DNA of 64,000 nt from Aralia elata (GCA_034770075.1 CM068380.1:81911393-81975392), one strand, 5' to 3'. Numbered from the stretch's first letter, positions 23,917-37,271 are shown. Made by a program: numbers and translations. The notes: generated from the sequence alone by a model not told the origin.

Positions 23917-24069
23917 CGTCAGACATCACTATTATATATATTCATATATATAGTTATTGATCAGTATTGAAAACATATATGTGCTTCTTGATTTAATAAC
24001 TAACTACGAGTTGGGCAATAATTTACATTATTTTAAATTAATTTTTAAAACATCAATATTACGGAGTAT

Positions 24070-24142
24070 TTTATTTATTGAAGCCCCTCTTTGAAAAAGA
24101 GAGAAGGTTTATTTATTGAAGCCCCTCTTTGAAAAAGAGAGT
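24070..24142. repeat. Tandem duplication, 38-bp period
   Basis: A TTTATTTATTGAAGCCCCTC-starting unit occurs twice, first at 24070 and again at 24108, with no differences over about 34 bp. Confidence 0.9.
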
Positions 24143-24322
24143 CCTTCTGTATGTGGTAGATTTTTTCATCGTATTAACATTTGGATACAATATTTTTAAT
24201 ATTAAACTTTTAAAATAGTAGTACTTTTTTTTTAAAATGTTTTAATCTATTACAATAATTTCTCAATCTAATTTTTAGGTGCCCATTGCATATGAAAAAA
24301 GTACAACTTTTTACTTGACAGA

Positions 24323-24393
24323 GCTCCCGACGAGGATCGAACTCGCGACCTTTCACTTACGAAGCAAATGCACTAGCACTATGCTACGGAAGC
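24323..24393 (-). tRNA. tRNA-Thr(CGT)-like sequence, probably a pseudogene or SINE head
   Basis: The minus strand folds into a 71-nt cloverleaf. The acceptor stem is GCTTCCG/CGGGAGC (one G-U pair), the anticodon stem TTTGC/GTGAA (two wobble pairs) around loop TTCGTAA with anticodon CGT, and the T arm is GCGAG-TTCGATC-CTCGT. A-box-like (TAGCATAGTGC) and B-box-like (GTTCGATCC) promoter elements are present. The D loop has GC where GG is nearly invariant, and there is no T-rich terminator directly after it. This favours a decayed tRNA or a tRNA-derived SINE over a working gene. Confidence 0.55.
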
Positions 24394-26059
24394 AAGCCGA
24401 AATTTTTTATTTATTTATTTTTTAAATTTAAATTATTTTTTTATGAAAGTTTATTTGAAAAAAAAGATAGGTAAAACTTGAAACTCATAACTCCAATATT
24501 AAGAATAATCATTTAATCAGGATGGTCCGGATTTTGTCAATTATGGTTTGCTTACTTACAAGTCAAGAATATTGATGATGGAAAACGAAAAAGAAAGTGA
24601 TAGTCCTCTACCTCAACTAAATATAAGTGTTGATTCATTTATATGATCCAACGAAAATTTATTTCATTTTTACGTAATAGACGGTAAAAATTAGCTCAAA
24701 TCCAAATAATTATCATCAATTAATTAAGTTAATTTACAATTTCACAATTAATAAATCCACGTTATCATTATATTTTAAGCCCTCAAGTTTGAGTCTGGTT
24801 TTTATTGATTAAGGTAAGTAACATGTTTTTCTTGAAGGTAGCTTAGGTACAAATACCCTAAACTCATTTTGAATGTAGTAATGAAAAGTTAATATTTTCT
24901 TATAATTTAAAATTTTAAATGGTTATTAGTTAGATAACTAATAGACAATGCTAATTTCTCCCGACTTAATGGGACTCATCTCGACTCCAAGTCTTATAAG
25001 AAGGATTATGGGAAAATAAGAACCCTTTAGAATTTAGCAGAGCATGCATGATACGATATTTAAGTAAATTTTTGGAGTAGATGTTATATTTTGTTCACAC
25101 AAACATGATATATGGTATTTGTGCAAGTCACGAATAAATTTGTATTATAAAACGAACAATTTTTTCAGATATCATTTTTTTTTTGTGAATATAACTCGTA
25201 ATGCACACATATTATAAATTTACAAATCAAAATAATAAAATCTTTAGATAACCCATACAACATACGGGTATTTAAAAATATATAAACATATCAAATAATA
25301 ACTTTAAATATCATAATATATATATATATGTATGTATGTATAAACATAAAGACCAAATAACATCAAAAATTCTCTAACATCAAAATTCCTAGACAACAAA
25401 AAAATAGAAGACGGGATTATTAGTAAAAATTAAATTACCATTTCGAGACTAGAGTTATCCTTGACAATATCATCACCGTCAACAGTAATGGGTTACTTTC
25501 ATTTCCAGTATTCAGGCGTCACGTCTGTTTTTCTTCTTCTTTAGATTTTAACTCGTGCAAGGCACAGCTATGTAGAAATATATGAACAGACCAAATTTTA
25601 TTAATTTGTCCATCCTTCAACCTGTCGTTGCGCAAGGCTTTTGTGTTGTATGTATCTAAAAAAAAATTAAGAGATAACTCCGTACAAACGGAGTTGACCC
25701 ACTAAAAATTGATGGACATTGAAACTCTTGACTGGCCCATTTTATAAAAGAATTAGGATTTGGTTCGTATCACAACTTGCTAATAATTAAGATGACTTGA
25801 CACAATTAAATTACCAAGTGCAAAAACCCTATAATTCACTGGTAAGAACTTTGGTATATCTAATTTTTTCTTTCATCCTCTTTTATCAAAGGTTATTTGA
25901 TCAGATTCATTTGGTTCGTATGTACAACTAAATATGGCTTTCTAGTTCACGAATTCTAAGCAATGATGATTGAAGACGCAATTTTTGTGGTATTCTTCGA
26001 AAAGAAAATACTATTTTGGGAAATTAAGTTTATAATTTAATTGATATGAAGTGTTGAAT
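24394..26059. other. Intergenic region with no supported gene
   Basis: AT-rich. A short perfect inverted repeat ACTCCGT-ACAA-ACGGAGT lies near 25678-25695. No coding frame was recognised before the TAF8-like remnant. Confidence 0.4.
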
Positions 26060-27324
26060 ATGAGCAATGGTGAGGGGGGGGGGGAGTGGAAAAGCTGCGT
26101 TAGGACATAATTATCACAAAAAGAAGAATTCAATAAATGAAGACTTTGTCCAGGCTATTGCAAAGATGGCTGTAGCTCAGGTATGTGAGGGAGACTTCTG
26201 GGTTTCAGGGGTTTCAACAGTCAGCACTCGATACACTATCTGATATTGCTGTTCGATACATTAGCCATATAGACTGGAACGCAAATTGTCTGGTACAGAG
26301 AGTGTAATCTGTTAGATATAATTCAAGGGTTGGAAGATTTGGGAATGTCAGAGTTTTTCTGGTGCTTCTGAGACTAATTGTTGTCTTGCGGGGTCAGGTG
26401 TTATTTGGGATATTGTTGGGTATGTTGATTTGACTGAGCGAATCTCATTTGCATACTCCATTCCCCGTTTTCCAGTTATTAAACAGCAGAACAAGACACC
26501 TAGCTTTATTCAAACTGGAGAATCACCACCAGGTGAACACATACCCACTTGGTCGCCTGCATTTCCTGATCCCGAGACTTCTACATGCTTGATCGAGGAG
26601 GAGATAGAGGGACGAATACAGTCAACCAGGTTAAAGAGTATAGTAAGGTGGAAGGATTGCTATTGAATATGCATCAGCAATTGGCTTGTAATGGATCTGA
26701 AATGCCAATACTTGTTGATCAGGGAGATGCTTCTAGTCTGAAACGGGCAGCCCAATGTTACTCGGACTTAGATGGAGTGTCTAGTTGGACACGGTATCCG
26801 AAACGGTTACTGCCAATTTTTTACACTAAAGTGAAGTATCTTGTTCAAGTGTCGGGTTTCGGACACGGGTACTTTAGGGCAAAATGAAGAGTCCGAGTAA
26901 CACTGGGGCAGCCTATAGCAATCCTTTTCTCGTGGCACCTCTACGGTTTGGGAAGAAAGAATTGTCTCCAGTTATTCTTCCTACAAAACTCTTCGATGAC
27001 AATGTGGTGCAAAATCAAGCAGATGTGGCAAATCATGTTACTGTACTGGAGACATTTGTCGCAGCTATTGATGTGATTGAAAGCAGATCATGCAACTCTG
27101 AAGAGTGTCAGAAAAACGTTCTTCAAACCAGTCGTCCTGCTGTGCAATTTAAATTTCAAACTGGCAAGAAGTCATTGGGTGCAGAAATAAGTGTCCAGAA
27201 TGTGGGAGTTGCAAAAACCACTTCTTGTGTTGGGAGTGATAATGTGAAGGATGACAAGAAAAGGAGAGCAAAGCAAATCCTGAAGGAGTCTATGGAGAAT
27301 CCACAGGAAGTAACTCAGTTGTAA
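26060..27324 (+). pseudogene. TAF8: TFIID subunit TAF8 pseudogene
   Basis: Collinear pieces of plant TAF8 are spread over three frames. An initiator ATG at 26060 is followed by a G run (26074-26084) that shifts the frame. The histone-fold part DFVQAIAKMAVAQVCE (about 26140-26190) then breaks again before FQQSALDTLSDIAVRYI-like sequence (about 26208-26265). Then come RISFAYSIPRFPVIK and PPGEHIPTW (26438-26560, the conserved TAF8 region after the histone fold), YSNPFLVAPLRFGKKELSPV (26912-26975), and the C-terminal DDKKRRAKQILKESMENPQ (27252-27310), stop 27322-27324. At least four frame changes plus an inserted element (26755-26905) destroy the frame. TAF8 normally joins TAF10 by its histone fold within TFIID. 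No introns are evident, so it may be a processed copy, but no poly(A) tail or target duplication was found. Confidence 0.88.
26755..26905 (+). mobile_element. Small inverted-repeat element inserted in the TAF8 pseudogene
   Basis: A 151-bp segment has ends TGTTACTCGGACT and AGTCCGAGTAACA, which are exact inverted repeats. It is flanked by near-identical 10-bp copies GGGCAGCCCA (26745-26754) and GGGCAGCCTA (26906-26915). The duplication length fits a MULE-type MITE. It interrupts the TAF8-like frame between codons for Arg-Ala-Ala and Ala-Tyr-Ser, and the duplicated target explains the repeated Ala-Ala. Confidence 0.8.
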
Positions 27325-29097
27325 AGTAGGTCTTTTGTATACCTGTTTGGGAAATTAGAGCATATGTTGTTTCCAGGGTAGTCAAAGTCGAGGGCTATGA
27401 AGTTGTCTGTATATTGAAGTTAGAGATTGTTAGAGGAGTATGTTCTCGGCTTTAACAAGTTTTTGAGGTATGTTCTTGTCAGGTGCCATGGTGAACCTTG
27501 TTGTTGATGATTCTTTCTAATTGAAATTCTTTGTTACTTCCTCTATTTCCTTTTCTGGTGCATCACTTGATAGAAAGGCACACTGATACTATTGTACATC
27601 CACCTTTGGCGGCTGTTAAACATAGGTTTGTACAGTTGTACTTATAAATGTCGAGATCTAAATGGCTATATTTAATATTGCAACAGTTCTCATAATTGAG
27701 AATGGTACATTTATACAATTATACTTGTCATAAAAACAAAAGATGCTACATTTGAAGAATACATTGTTTTTTCATGCTCTTAAGCCTGAATGTATTCCAA
27801 GATTGTACTATGGTTGGCACCTCATAATAATTACTCACTACTACCTTATTGAAGAAATTTGGGTTTATGAACTTTATATATAGATTACAAATATACTCGG
27901 AAGCCGAGTCCTCTTTTTGGTGGTTCAGTACCTACATTTTTATTTTCTATTGGGTTGCTTGGGAAATGTTGGTTGATTTGGGAGACGATTTTGTATTGTG
28001 AATGGTTCTGTTGCAACTTGTTTGATTCATTCAGTTGACCAGTTACCAGATTTTAAATACTTTACCAACTAAATTAAAACTGAAATTAATTAATAATGAG
28101 GGTGAAGAAAGGTAATCTTCCTATGAAAATCACAAGCCAAACACCGATGAGGTTGACGAATTACTAGTCGTTAAGTATGTTGATTTTATCTTTTCAAATA
28201 GTTTTGTTTGCATCGCCTACTAGCTTGAAGTTCGTTATGTAGTCCTTCCTTCAACCGAAGGTTTTGCTCATGGAGATGAAACATGGGACGACTGCACTTT
28301 ACTCATGTCCTCTCTTATTTCTAAACTATAAATTCGATCACGAGTTTTTCCCAATGGAGGAGGGCGTATGATGTGGAACGAAATAAGAAATTTTAGAAAT
28401 TATTTGTTAAATATTTTTTTATTTATAATTATTTAGGGATAAATCAATCGTAAGCAATAAACATCTTTTAATTATAGTTAGAAGGTTATTTTAAATTAGT
28501 GTACTAACTCCAAGGCGTACACATAAGCTTATGCTTGGATTTGCCTGGTGCATAGCTTTTGTGGGGGAGAATGTGTACTAGTAGGATTAGTTGAATAGAA
28601 GAGATTATTTTCGTACATTTATGATTTCAGAATTGAAGAGATTATTTTAGATTAATAATTAGGAGTTTAATTTCTTATTAAATCAAATTACTTAATTTAT
28701 TGTAGAATTAGGATTTTGTCTAATCTATGTAAAGTGATGTAATCCATCATTGAAATTTGAAGTTTAATACATCTTGATATGAGTTAAGACTCTGTGCCAT
28801 TGTGCCCTTTGGACGTGATTCTTCTCCCTCTTTTGCCTGCTCATTTACCCAATTTCTAACCCTTCTAAACCCTTCTAAACCTTGTCTTGCATGAGAGTGT
28901 CATTTTAACAACTACAAACAGTTGAGTGATTTGGATTAGATTGAAAAAGTTTGCAAAGATGCCTCTGTAAAGAGGACTTGTTTATACTCCTTTTCTTGTT
29001 TCACTAATAGACAAAAATGGTTTAGGATTTCTTAGATTTTGCATATACATAGTTTACATGATGTGAAAGATAAACAGAAGCTAAACACTGCTATAAT

Positions 29098-29133
<36 letters not shown>

Positions 29134-29320
29134 TTGTATTAGCTGTATTGTAAATTGTACTGTAGACCCTATAAAAGGTCCTTTCTGAAGCTAGCAAAGC
29201 TATGATCTCATTTATGATATTCTATACCTTTAAACTGAAGAGGCTGGAAAAGAGGAAAAGAGGAAAAGATGGGATCCCCGTTAATTGATAATGAGGAACA
29301 CAGGAGCAAATTGTGAAATG
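27325..29320. other. Intergenic region, possible LTR-element debris
   Basis: No gene is supported. Around 28280-28400 the plus strand has short frames (HGDETWDDCTLLM) and a GGGGGAGAATG purine stretch at 28562-28572 followed by AT-rich LTR-like sequence to about 28790. This suggests a decayed LTR element, but no terminal repeats were found. An (AC)n(AT)n microsatellite lies at 29098-29133. Confidence 0.35.
29098..29133. repeat. (AC)n(AT)n microsatellite
   Basis: An AC run passes directly into an AT run. Confidence 0.9.
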
Positions 29321-32300
29321 TTACGTGGAAAACAATTGCATGCAATGCCTTCCTGGCTGCACTTGCAGACCAGCCGCTCCACCACTCACAACCTCACCAA
29401 TCAAGTCTTTAAAGATCAGCCGCTCTATATCTAACACTATTCCTGGAAATTCACTACGACAATCTATCCAATTTTTGGGTTGATTCATCATATCAGCTCT
29501 TAGGATGCTTGTCAATCCATCATCCTCATCATCTAGGCTGGCGTCTGGAGTAGCTTGGTGATAATCCATTTTTGAGCACAGTTCTTTCAAAAGCTTCTCT
29601 CCACTCGTGCTTCTCTCTCCCATCTTATTCTGGAAAATCCAGGGTTCAACTGAACCTTCCAAGAGGGATTTGTTGGCAAGAATCTCATTTACAGCATCAA
29701 ACACTAGTTTTCTTTGGACTTTTTCACTGGGCTTTGATCTTGCACTTTTCTCATGGTGTTCGTCTGCAAGCTCAGTTTTTGCCCTGGCTTTTTCAAGAAC
29801 ATGAAACAAGTTGGGATGGACTGAAATTCCTGATGGATGGAGCTGAATGGTTGTCAAGCTGGAGCCTAAATCTATAAGTAAACCTGCTGCTAGTAAAATA
29901 TCAACAATGTATCTGTGGTCTGGATTTGTATTGTCACAAAGAGATTCAATGTGATTAGTGGTAGCTTCATCTTTAGTTGAGTTCACTAGTTGAAGTTTAT
30001 GAACCAAGTGGTCAATGTTTTCTAGTTTCCTATGATCGAACTTGGAGCTGAGGTTGGTTCTTCTGCTGTTCTGTAAGTTATCTATATACACTGCATTCCA
30101 CTCAGCTTTGTCACTATTTAGAGTGTCATAATCTGTACACAGAGAGAGAGAGAGAGAGTGATAGAGATAGTCAGGCTTGCATCCTTTGATCAAGTAAATG
30201 AAAGAGAAATCTCTCTTTTGATTTCCAATTTTTTTCATTTTAAAATTTGTGTACTGCATCAAAGTATTATGTTCTCTTTCTGTACTATTCTGCATCTTCT
30301 GATAAATGAACAAACCTGATTAGATACCAACTGGTAAAATATTTAACTGGCTACCCATAATTAGACCAGAAGTCTTCTTGGCTAGAAAGACTTTAGTTGC
30401 AACTTGCATGGATAAATATTTAAATTTGAAACTGGTCTTGCAGAGTATACATTTTCTATTATCATGCATCATGTTTTGTTTTTTTTTTGAATTATGTGTT
30501 CTTATTCATGTTTACTCTTTGTTGTTGTTCTGTAATGAATCAATCAGTATATAGCTGTAGTTAAAATTCATTTTGCAGAGTATGAACATGGCAAGTTGAA
30601 ATGTGGTACATGCAAATTTATTGTGAAACAAAAACTCACCTTGAAAAGCAGTTGATATCTTCTTGACAGGAGATGGGAAGTCGTCTTCATCATAGAATGT
30701 AGTATCAAGAACAGAGACGGGACTCGGTTGTTCCAATGTAGGTTTTGTTGCAAGTTCAGCAATTAATCTGTCTTCAGTGAATCTAGCTGTGAAATCCTGG
30801 AAAGGAAAAGATGAAACCTGTTAAAAAAATTGGTTAGAATGTTAATCAGAACACTTGAAGGTAGAATTACTCACTTCTTCAGTAGGGTCCTTAGGCTGGT
30901 AAGGGCTAGTTATCTCCTTGGTATGATCTGTGCTTGTGACTTCCGTGTCAATCTGTGAAGCCAAGCTGATGCCACTTTCTGATTGCATAGAAACTGTATC
31001 ACCTTGGTGACTCAAGGTTCTTGCTTCACTAATTGAGCAGCTTGTTTGGTCATCACCATGCTGCGAATTGGTAGATTTTGGTTTTAATTTTCTTCTTGGG
31101 GAGCCTAATTCCATTGGCTGCTTAATTGATTGCTTTCTGGCCCTTCTCAAATCAGATGACTGGGTGGACAGACTAGATAGCTTCTCTATCCCATACTTCT
31201 TCTCTTGCAATCTTGGGCCCGGGGCCCCAGAGCTCCTTTGGAAGCTGGCAGGATTTTCTCCCCTCATTTGTTGAGGTACCTTCGGATATCGCGATGATCT
31301 TAGGGTTTCAACATTTGTCTTTCTGTTACGGACAGGTTGAGGCCAACTAGAAGATTCTGTGAGATGATTTTTTCTTGGGGGGATATCTTTAGGAGTTTGC
31401 CTGCAAAGCAAGTCCTTTATGTTATCTGCATTGTCTCCGGACCACATTTTATGGAAACCTGATTTACCATCAGTTGGAATCACAGGTTTCCCAATTAGTT
31501 TAGCTGGTTTCATTATCACAACTTGGGATCCACATTTTTGTGGGGAACTAGACCCCTTGATGATGGGTGAAACTTGGTTGTTACTTGGCCTCTGCTGTGT
31601 ATACGGCTGATCGAAGCTGGTGTATGGGGTGCATTTACTTGAATGAAACTCGGAATTCGGAGTTAGCTCTTCTTTTTTGTTCTCTGACTTCTCTCTTGTC
31701 TTTTCCATTGCTTCAAGTATCTGTTTAAGAGCTCTGAGATCCTTGCCAGATTTTTTGAACTCAAGTTCAGTCAACCTTTTTTCGATTTCGCCATAAACAG
31801 AAGGAGATGCATGTGGAGACTTGTTGGAAGCTTCTCGATACTTCAATGCTTGTCTCTGAGAGCCTCGGTTGCCGTCTGTTTGTCTGCATGGAGCTGGTTC
31901 TAATGGGAACATTGAACTTGAGGTTGATTTCTTGACTGTGTTGTCATTTCTTAATCTGGGGGAGGCAGGGTTCTTGCATGAAACCCTTGGGGATACTGAA
32001 ACTTTATTCTGACTGCTTTCATCATACACTCTTGTTGATCTTGAAATCATATCAGCATCCTCATCCAGGCAGGATTTCATTTTCATCATCTGACCCTCGT
32101 CTGTTGGAAAGAAATCTGGGGTAGGTTCCAAACCCATCAACCTTGCTACAATGGTAGAAGGTCGTTTATTACTTCCTGGCTCGTGGTTTAGGTTTAAGAT
32201 TTGACTGGAGATCTTAGTTTCCCTTTCTATTTCCCCTGACAGATGATTTGATTTCAACTCAGAGGCAGAATTTCTTCTGGAACGTTCTCTGCTGTCCAAT

Positions 32301-34017
32301 GATAGCCTTGGAAGCTCTTTGAGCTTTGTGGTTGATTTCAATTTATCTTGTGATTCTCTTTCATCATAAGAGTACCGAGGACTGTCCCTTGGTGCACATG
32401 GTAGAGAACCATATTTATCTTCCTTGGCATTCCATGGTCCATCCCGAAGCTTGTCAAGAACTCGGAGTGATCCATCATGTCTCATAACTTTGGGTTGAAC
32501 ATATTTGTGCCGCTGCAGAGGCCTTGGGGAATCTATATGCTTTATGGTATGAACCCCTCCTTCCTCTTTTGTCGTTGTTTTAACTGATAATCCACGGGCT
32601 TCTTTGTACATGGAGTGTTTCACTATGTCACGGAGATCAAGGGATTGCCGCGACAATTGTGAAGAGGAACTTGGTTGTTTCAGGGGTAAGGCCAGAGATG
32701 TAGTTTCAGGGAAACTGCTTTGGCAGGATGATGATGGTTCAGACTGAGCTGTTTTACTACAATCGACTGACGAGAAGGTGGATGACGAACAAGAGGATGA
32801 AATGGAGGTTCTGGATAAATCAACGGGGGCCGCTAGCTTCTTCTCTTTCCCTACCTGCTTCAAAAAAAATTCCTTCATCTGTAAGTTGACACATAATATA
32901 GGAAACTCCTTAAATAAACAACTTTATGCAATTAAGGTTTAAAATTTTACCTGCATTTTCTCCATTGTGCCATTTTGCTCCATTCCATAGATGACATTTT
33001 GACCTGTGCCTAGGAAAATGATAAACTTTAGACTTGTAGAACTGTTTAACTGTTTAACTGTTTTGGTGCTCAAGCATTGTGACTACTAAATGATGATTAT
33101 GGTGTGAGATACATGCATAACAAAAATATACATCCATACCAGCTTTCTCAAGCTTATGATAAGCAAAAGCTAGATACAGGGGAGGAAAACATTTGATAAT
33201 ATAAATACATGATTATTTCATATTAACAGATATTGGAGAACTATCATGGTACTTAAATTTTAGTGGGTTAAATCCTCTGAATTGCCTTTTTCTTCAATGA
33301 CGGAAGTATCAAAACATAGACATACGTATCTATTTATCCATCCATCTATCTATCTATATAAATATGTAGAAAAACTTTGTGAAGAAATTTGTGAGGGTAC
33401 AAATTCCTTTTCAACTGCCATTTTTTTAGCAAAGTTAACATAGCATAGTCATAGTTATCAATGTATTGCTAATTATAGGGTGATAATATCTGAAGTATTG
33501 CTCTAATTTCTATCACCATTCTTTTATACTCAGACATTGCACTTATATATCAGAACGTTTGGGGTAAAGCTGCTAAACACTTGATGCACTTCTTTGAAAC
33601 AGAAAGGTAATTACCATTTTCATGGAGCTTTCAGGTTGTGACCAATTACATAATTATTGAAAGTTGTCTTAGTTAAAAATATTCAATATTGAAGAGAAGT
33701 AAAGTTAATCCGAATTTTCTTCCTGCTTTAGTCTTAGATATGTTTGCATATAGGAGAGCGAACATGAACTTCAATTTATTTATAAGCCTAATCAAAACTC
33801 AAAAGTCAATATTCTGAAGTATCAAGTATCATAAACTGAAGACTAGGCATGGTAGGAAAATACCTGGAGGAAGCCTTTTGTGGTTGTGGCCAGTGGCTCG
33901 TCGGCCAGGAAGGAAATTGTGGCGGTCGAAGAGCTGAAAGATTCCATTCATGCATCCAAGTTGTTTCTGCATATCTGTTTTTTCATCTGTTAATGAAGGT
34001 AGAAGCTTTGTAGACAT
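29321..34017 (-). CDS. LONGIFOLIA-like / TON1-recruiting-motif (TRM1/2-type) protein
   Basis: Five exons on the minus strand: 34017-33864, 33003-32951, 32878-30875, 30817-30640 and 30132-29321. Borders follow GT-AG and phases 1, 0, 0 and 1 match, giving 1,066 residues (Arabidopsis LONGIFOLIA proteins are about 900). Conserved family blocks appear in order: KQLGCMNGIFQLFDRHNFLP (18-37); LRDIVKHSMYKEARGLSVK (151-169); the TRM motif VARLMGLEP (313-321, DUF3741 type); PSPVSVLDTTFYDEDDFPSP in exon 4; and a C-terminal DUF4378-type domain from DHRYIVDILLAAGLL (about 868) to DIERLIFKDLIGEVVSG near the end. Long Ser-rich and basic linkers separate them. TRM proteins attach TON1 to cortical microtubules, and LONGIFOLIA genes promote lengthwise organ growth. 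An alternative exon 4 acceptor 21 bases downstream (exon from 30796) would drop seven residues without changing frame. Confidence 0.93.
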
Positions 34018-34150
34018 CTCTGCCTCTTTCTTCCGACTCCAGTTACAGAGTGCTTAGACCCTCTGAGCTTCAATAACTTTTTCTTTATTATCTCTAAGTT
34101 GGTTTCAATCTCTGTTACCAAAAAATTATAGGCAGATGAGAAAATATATA
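34018..34150 (-). promoter_or_regulatory. Candidate TATA box and leader of the LONGIFOLIA-like gene
   Basis: On the minus strand TATATATTTT (34150-34141) lies about 125 bases before the ATG, leaving a CT-rich leader of about 95 bases. This is inferred from position only. Confidence 0.3.
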
Positions 34151-37100
34151 GGAAGATGAGAGGAGTCTAGATATTTCGCTATCTTAAGGATTTTAAGCAT
34201 ACATCTGTGTAATGACAGATTTTACAGTTTGTTTAGAACTAATTCAATAATGGGACTTTTGAACAAATATTATACGTGTAACTGAACAGATATATTTTCC
34301 AAGTTTGGTTTTCGGGGTTCTGAAGAATTTTCTGGGCAGAGGTAAGAGAAAGATAGAATGGATTAGGAGAGATATTGAAGATTTAAAGAATCCCAAATCA
34401 GTTGTTCAATGAGTCTATGAGCAATGCAATAATGTGTAAGCTGTTCTGGATTTGATAGGCAATTATACTGTGAAAGCCAAAAGGAATAGTAGTTATGAAA
34501 AAGAATGGACCCAGCTCCAAACAGTTACTAAACTATCCCCCACCTTTTGTGCTTCTAAATGACTATAAGTGCAAACTGCATGGAGATTCTGCAGACCGAA
34601 GAACAGATGTTTTCTTTTGGATTTCCTCACTGAAGAAAAATAAAACAAGCTTGTTGTTTTGGCTCTCTCAAGGAAAGGCTGCTAGAGGCTAGAGTTTTGG
34701 AGGAAATGTGTAATATATATTATGGAGGCTCTGTGCAATAAATTTGTGGAGAACGAATTTGGGTGGCATTATTATAAATTTGGGGAGAGGCTACAGTGAC
34801 ATTTTTTATTTGAGAGAGAGAGACGTGTGGGTCAGATCTAGTGTGAATATGTGGGTCAGATCTAATGTCATTTTCTCTCCACTTCCATGTGGACTAAATA
34901 ATGTGGGTGGGCCTGGAGTCTGGACCTCTTTACATGGGCATGTGGAGTTTGTCAGAGGGTGCAAGGATTAGGAAAAGTGGATTATGCACTGGCAAGGCTG
35001 CAGAGTCTAAAGCCCTTTTTCAACCATTCCCTTCTCCAATTGACCAGAATACCCTCTCAGCATAGTCTCATCTTTCCTGTTAACAAAGCATGGACAAGGA
35101 ACTGAATGTCACAATGATTTATCTTTATTCTTTTCCCTGTCCTAAGTGTTTCGCATATTTGTTTTGGATAATTGAATTGCTTGCAACTTGCGAGTATTGT
35201 TATATTGTTGTAAAAAAATACGGTTTCTATGTATCTAATACATCACGATGATTTTGTTCATTGTAGCACTGGATAGCTACTGCCTACTTATGTTCAAATT
35301 ATCTTAGTTGTGTTGTATTTATGGTATGTCCTGGTTTACCAAGCATTATTGCTGGCTATTTCCTCTTTATCCATATTATGATATTTCTCTAATTATACGT
35401 CTGTGTATTATGACTCAGGTGACTGAATCTGCTCAAATTTACTACTCTCCCTGGTATTAGCCTCTAAATGCTTGCTATTATTGGTGTGCAGAGCTAATAA
35501 TTCTACTTAAGAGACCTCTTTAAGATTTATAGAGGAAAGAAAAAGAAAGTAGCAGAGGTGGTCAGAATGACTTATTTCTGAACATGGAGTTTCTTTCCAT
35601 GCATATGTCAGTTCTGAAATGCAGCATAATTTTTTTTTTAAAAAAAATACATCGATGAATGATGATTAATACATTAGGAATGTAGCTTCAAAATTGTTTT
35701 AACTACCGAAATTGTAAAAATGATCCCCACTCCTACATTGTGACCCTGAGAAGGAAAACGGAAAGAAGAAACTAAATGAAAAGAAAAATACCCCACCCCT
35801 AAATTAGAGACTCTTGAGAAGGAAAACGATAAAGAACTAAATAAATGAAAAGAGTAACACTGCCGAGGTTATTGTTTTTTAGTGTCTTGTGTTTATGTAG
35901 AGCATGTTATTGGCCTTTTAGATACCATGCCATTACAACTTAAAAGCTATATATCAATTTCCTCTCGACTGAAATTATATGGAATATGGCCATACATCAC
36001 ATGTGAGACTGGAACTGCTTTCCTGTATAAAGTATCGAAGATAACTGATGGGAGCAATTTTTATTTTGAGTTTTCATGAGACTGGAAGTATGTCATTCCC
36101 GCTCTAACTTAGGATCTTTTCTATAGAGATCTTTGTCAGTGCAAATTGTGCGAATTGAACATAATGTGGTCCAGATATATCATATGATCAATTCTAGCAT
36201 ATAAAGAGGTTGGACCGCTAGGGTTCCCTAGATTGTGCAAAGTCTTTGGTCTGTGTTCATGTCGAAGTGCAGGCACCTTATGCCCTTGTGAATTAATTAT
36301 GAAGACTTCGTTGGAGGGATTACTTATTAGGCAAAAAAAAAAAACAAGAACCAAAGACCATAATAGAACTTGGCTGCTGAAGAATAGGGTAATTTTTACT
36401 GCATTTCGAGAAAATGACTGTCCTATATTCAGATTTATTGGTAGTACTATCTCTAAGTAATTTACTCGAGATATTTATTACTGGTCACTTGCTTAGTTGG
36501 TAATGGGTAGTTCTCAAGGTATGGATTAATGCTATGCAAAACATGACATGATATATTGTGGTCACATTTATCTGAATACATGCATAACTTCATTACAGGT
36601 CATTGTAGGGTGGGACTACTCAGAGGACCTACTATATTCAAAACAGAGCTGTTTCAGTCTTTTTAGTGTCCAGAAGTGGTATGTGAAGAAGGATTTTTTG
36701 AAATTAATTTACAGCTAACATATGCCTCCATAAGCTGTAAGTTCCTTCAACATCTATTTCCTTATTCGTGATTTTTAATTTCTGTACTATTTTGTGGTAA
36801 TTGCATGTTGGCAATCCAAGTGCTACTTTCTTTCCAGTCATTTGTCAAATGCATTATATTGTTTGTACAATTAAATGAAGTAATTCAGACATCTTAACAG
36901 GTGATGTAATTCTATCAAATCTGGGATAAAAGTAATAAAAGAATTATAAGATAATGATAATAATAATAATTATTATTATTATTATTAACTGATGATGATG
37001 AATTTAAAGCGACTGTATTCTGTATTTGGGTTTTATGATATATACGCTGTCAAATAAAACTCAAACATATTATAAAGAAAAACTATAATTCATAGCTGTT

Positions 37101-37271
37101 ATGGCTTGTGTGCGCGCTATTTTACAACATATGGCTCCCCACCGCATTATGCAATGTCAAGAACTGTCTGCCTCTAACCCATCGCCAGTCAATTCTTTGT
37201 GTGTGTTGGGCACTTCTCCTATCCTTCTCATTTATGATAGTTATAATGCAAATTCAGTGTAATGGAATTAA

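Larger units (their letters stand above)
20825..24322. other. Intergenic region downstream of the TCP gene
   Basis: No gene is supported. Visible items are a GATA/GGAA microsatellite at 22043-22095, (AT)n tracts at about 22704-22738 and 23863-23914, and a 38-bp tandem duplication at 24070-24142. The rest is AT-rich with no frame of note. Confidence 0.5.

Noticed and set aside
25540..25660. Helitron-like motif (AACTCGTGCAAGGCAC and GTTGCGCAAGGC)
   Set aside because: No TC start, CTRR end or terminal hairpin could be placed, so the resemblance is too weak to annotate.
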